From: Thermoproteota archaeon
Lineage (GTDB): Archaea > Korarchaeota > Korarchaeia > Korarchaeales > Korarchaeaceae
DNA length: 6,665 bases
Direction of reading: 5' to 3'
NCBI GenBank assembly: GCA_021158805.1
Contig: JAGGTZ010000028.1
Span: 1-6,665 of the forward strand
Position 1 is the first letter of the stretch. Every line of letters begins with the position of its first letter. The position numbers were made by a program, and so were the translations under genes. The notes beneath the pieces are model-generated. The model was not told the DNA's origin, ran no database searches, and saw nothing but the letters and a program-made list of their open reading frames with translations. This document shows, piece by piece, positions 5,249-6,665 of the stretch.

Positions 5249-6248
5249 TTCTCCTCACGGCTATTCTCATTCGGGCCATCTCCTTCCAATCACCTTCCTC
5301 GTCCCTTAGTTCTCTTCCAGTGTAGTGGAGGAACACGTCCCCCAGCGATGGTTGAGCGTACTTTATCTCCTCTATGGTTACATTCATGGAATCCGCAACC
5401 CTGAAGACTAAGGGAATCGCCTTGGAAGCAGATCTCACTTTAAAGGCCAGTGTATCTCCCAGCAGCTTATAGGAGAGGGCAGTTCCTTCCTCTAAGATCT
5501 CTTCAGCGAACTCCTTTAAACTAATGGTACGATCGGAGACTTTAACATAGAGGATATCTCCTCCTAGATTGCTCTTTAGCTCGTCCGGAGATCCTATAGC
5601 TACTATTTTACCGTGATCGATTATAGCTACCCTATCACAGAGTTTCTCAGCTTCATCCATGTAGTGAGTCGTCATGAAGATCGTGACACCTCCTTCCTCC
5701 CTCAATCTTCTTATGTACTCCCATATTCTTGCTCTGGTGTGCGGATCGAGCCCTATAGTTGGTTCGTCAAGAAAGAGTACCTCGGGCTTATGCATTAAGG
5801 CTCTAGCAATCTCTAACCTCCTAACCATTCCCCCACTGTAGTTCTTGACCGGAACATCCCTAAATTTAGTGAGTTCGGCGAATTCCAGACTCTCTTCAAT
5901 CTTCCTCCTTAGCTCCTCCCCCTTAAGTCCATATATCAAGCCATGTATGTACAGATTCTCCCATCCTGTTAAGTTCCTATCAACGGTATTATCTTGGAAG
6001 ACAACTCCTATCCTCTCCCTGACCTTAACTGGATCTTCTAATACATTATAGCCCGCAACGAAAGCTTCACCGCTTGTCGGCTTCATTATCGTAACCAAGA
6101 TATTGATCGTGGTAGTTTTCCCAGCACCATTAGGACCTAGAAAGCCGAAAATCTCACCATTCTCGACGTCAAAGCTTATACCATCAACAGCCACGAGATC
6201 TCCAAACCTCTTGGTGAGCCCCCTGACTGAAATAGCCTTCTTAACCAT
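5241..6248 (-). CDS. ABC transporter ATP-binding protein, DrrA-type exporter
   Basis: The 335-residue protein starts at ATG 6248; an in-frame ATG at 6263 is possible, but GAGGGGG (6261-6255) sits just before 6248 and serves better as its ribosome site. Motifs in order are: Walker A GPNGAGKT 38-45, Q-loop Q85 in VVFQDNTVD, signature YSGGMVRRLEIARA 137-150, Walker B VLFLDE 157-162, D-loop GLDP 166-169 and switch H195 in TTHYMDEAE. All catalytic residues are present. After about 230 comes an extra domain (DUF4162-like, ending near QPSLGDVFLHYTG) that is characteristic of the DrrA/daunorubicin-resistance subfamily, and then a basic tail (RRRR). It hydrolyses ATP on the cytoplasmic side to drive the adjacent permease. 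Its first eight bases overlap the PadR stop (ATGGTTAA), so it is co-transcribed with the regulator. Confidence 0.93.
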   Translation of the reverse strand: MVKKAISVRGLTKRFGDLVAVDGISFDVENGEIFGFLGPNGAGKTTTINILVTIMKPTSGEAFVAGYNVLEDPVKVRERIGVVFQDNTVDRNLTGWENLYIHGLIYGLKGEELRRKIEESLEFAELTKFRDVPVKNYSGGMVRRLEIARALMHKPEVLFLDEPTIGLDPHTRARIWEYIRRLREEGGVTIFMTTHYMDEAEKLCDRVAIIDHGKIVAIGSPDELKSNLGGDILYVKVSDRTISLKEFAEEILEEGTALSYKLLGDTLAFKVRSASKAIPLVFRVADSMNVTIEEIKYAQPSLGDVFLHYTGRELRDEEGDWKEMARMRIAVRRRR

Positions 6249-6665
6249 CCAAATCCCCCTCATCTAGAATCGATCTAAGTTCCCTGATGAAATCACGGAA
6301 AGTACTCCTTACCCTTTCCTTTTCCTCTTCAGATAATGAGTTGTATGATGTGATCAGCTCCTTCATCAAAGGGAAGAATTCTGGACCTACCATGGCATGA
6401 AATTCCTTAAATGCCCTAATCCTCTGCATTAGAAGGTCAATTTTATCTTTGTGTTCCTCCAATATCCTCCTCCCCTTTTCTGTGATATGATATACGGTTT
6501 TTCTGTTAATCTTCTCGGAGACAACGCAATCCATGTCCTCCAGTAGCTGCAGAGTGGGATACACTATCCCCGGACTGGGCTCGTATTCCTCACCAAGTAG
6601 CTTATTGACCCTTTGCATTATCTCATATCCATGTAAGGGCTCATCCTTCAGCAGATAGAGCACTA
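6241..6665 (-). CDS. PadR-family winged-helix transcriptional regulator, 5' end outside the window
   Basis: The frame is open to the window edge; the GTG at 6663 encodes an internal Val in family alignments (usual start is some 10-15 residues earlier), so the gene is probably truncated here. Visible residues begin VLYLLKDEPLHGYEIMQRV, the first helix of the PadR winged helix, followed by PSPGIVYPTLQLLE (recognition helix) and the wing (KTVYHITEKGRRIL). The remaining 70 residues are mostly helical and charged, the dimerisation/effector part seen in longer PadR members. PadR proteins repress nearby exporter genes until a toxic ligand binds. Being first in an operon with the ABC ATPase and permease, it most likely controls its own operon; the operator lies beyond the window. 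Confidence 0.9.
   Translation of the reverse strand, partial: VLYLLKDEPLHGYEIMQRVNKLLGEEYEPSPGIVYPTLQLLEDMDCVVSEKINRKTVYHITEKGRRILEEHKDKIDLLMQRIRAFKEFHAMVGPEFFPLMKELITSYNSLSEEEKERVRSTFRDFIRELRSILDEGDLDG

Overview
The window looks like archaeal chromosomal DNA, probably from a thermophile of the Korarchaeum/Crenarchaeota type. This is inferred from heavy use of AGG/AGA and ATA codons, AT-rich boxes about 25-30 bases before start codons with almost no leader, archaeal-style gene families (a small ribbon-helix-helix protein, vapBC, a COG1237 metallo-beta-lactamase) and a strong anti-SD match before one operon-internal gene. I cannot assign a species from sequence alone.

Layout, left to right. 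Bases 1-972 (+) hold the 3' two-thirds of an FAD/NAD(P)H disulfide oxidoreductase (CoA-disulfide reductase / NADH oxidase type). Bases about 965-1790 are a gene graveyard. A broken + strand membrane-protein gene resembling UPF0182 (three reading frames, large internal losses) runs head-on into two broken - strand genes, a YbaK-type aminoacyl-tRNA deacylase and the small ribbon-helix-helix (RHH) regulator that preceded it. The RHH/YbaK stretch is about one third G+C by hand count (119 of 360 bases in 1381-1740), against about one half in the first gene. A perfect 12-bp palindrome survives in front of the RHH gene. Bases 1790-2229 have no convincing intact gene; there is a hairpin and a short open frame that may be a transposon-protein tail.

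Bases 2230-3105 (+) encode an intact metallo-beta-lactamase-fold protein of the dihydropterin/methanopterin-synthase-like family with an N-terminal membrane anchor. Bases 3106-3430 hold a hairpin, a TATA-like box and possible gene debris. Bases 3431-4074 (-) are an intact vapBC toxin-antitoxin pair with its own promoter and a candidate operator. Bases 4075-4462 carry that promoter, several short palindromes and the likely terminator of the next operon.

Bases 4463-6665 (-) form one compact operon transcribed leftwards: a PadR-family repressor (5' end outside the window), a DrrA-type ABC ATPase and a DrrB-type ABC-2 permease. The genes overlap or nearly touch, which suggests a self-regulated drug or lipid exporter. 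I see no RNA gene, CRISPR array or complete insertion sequence. The notable content is the layered decay at 950-1790, not a clearly new system.
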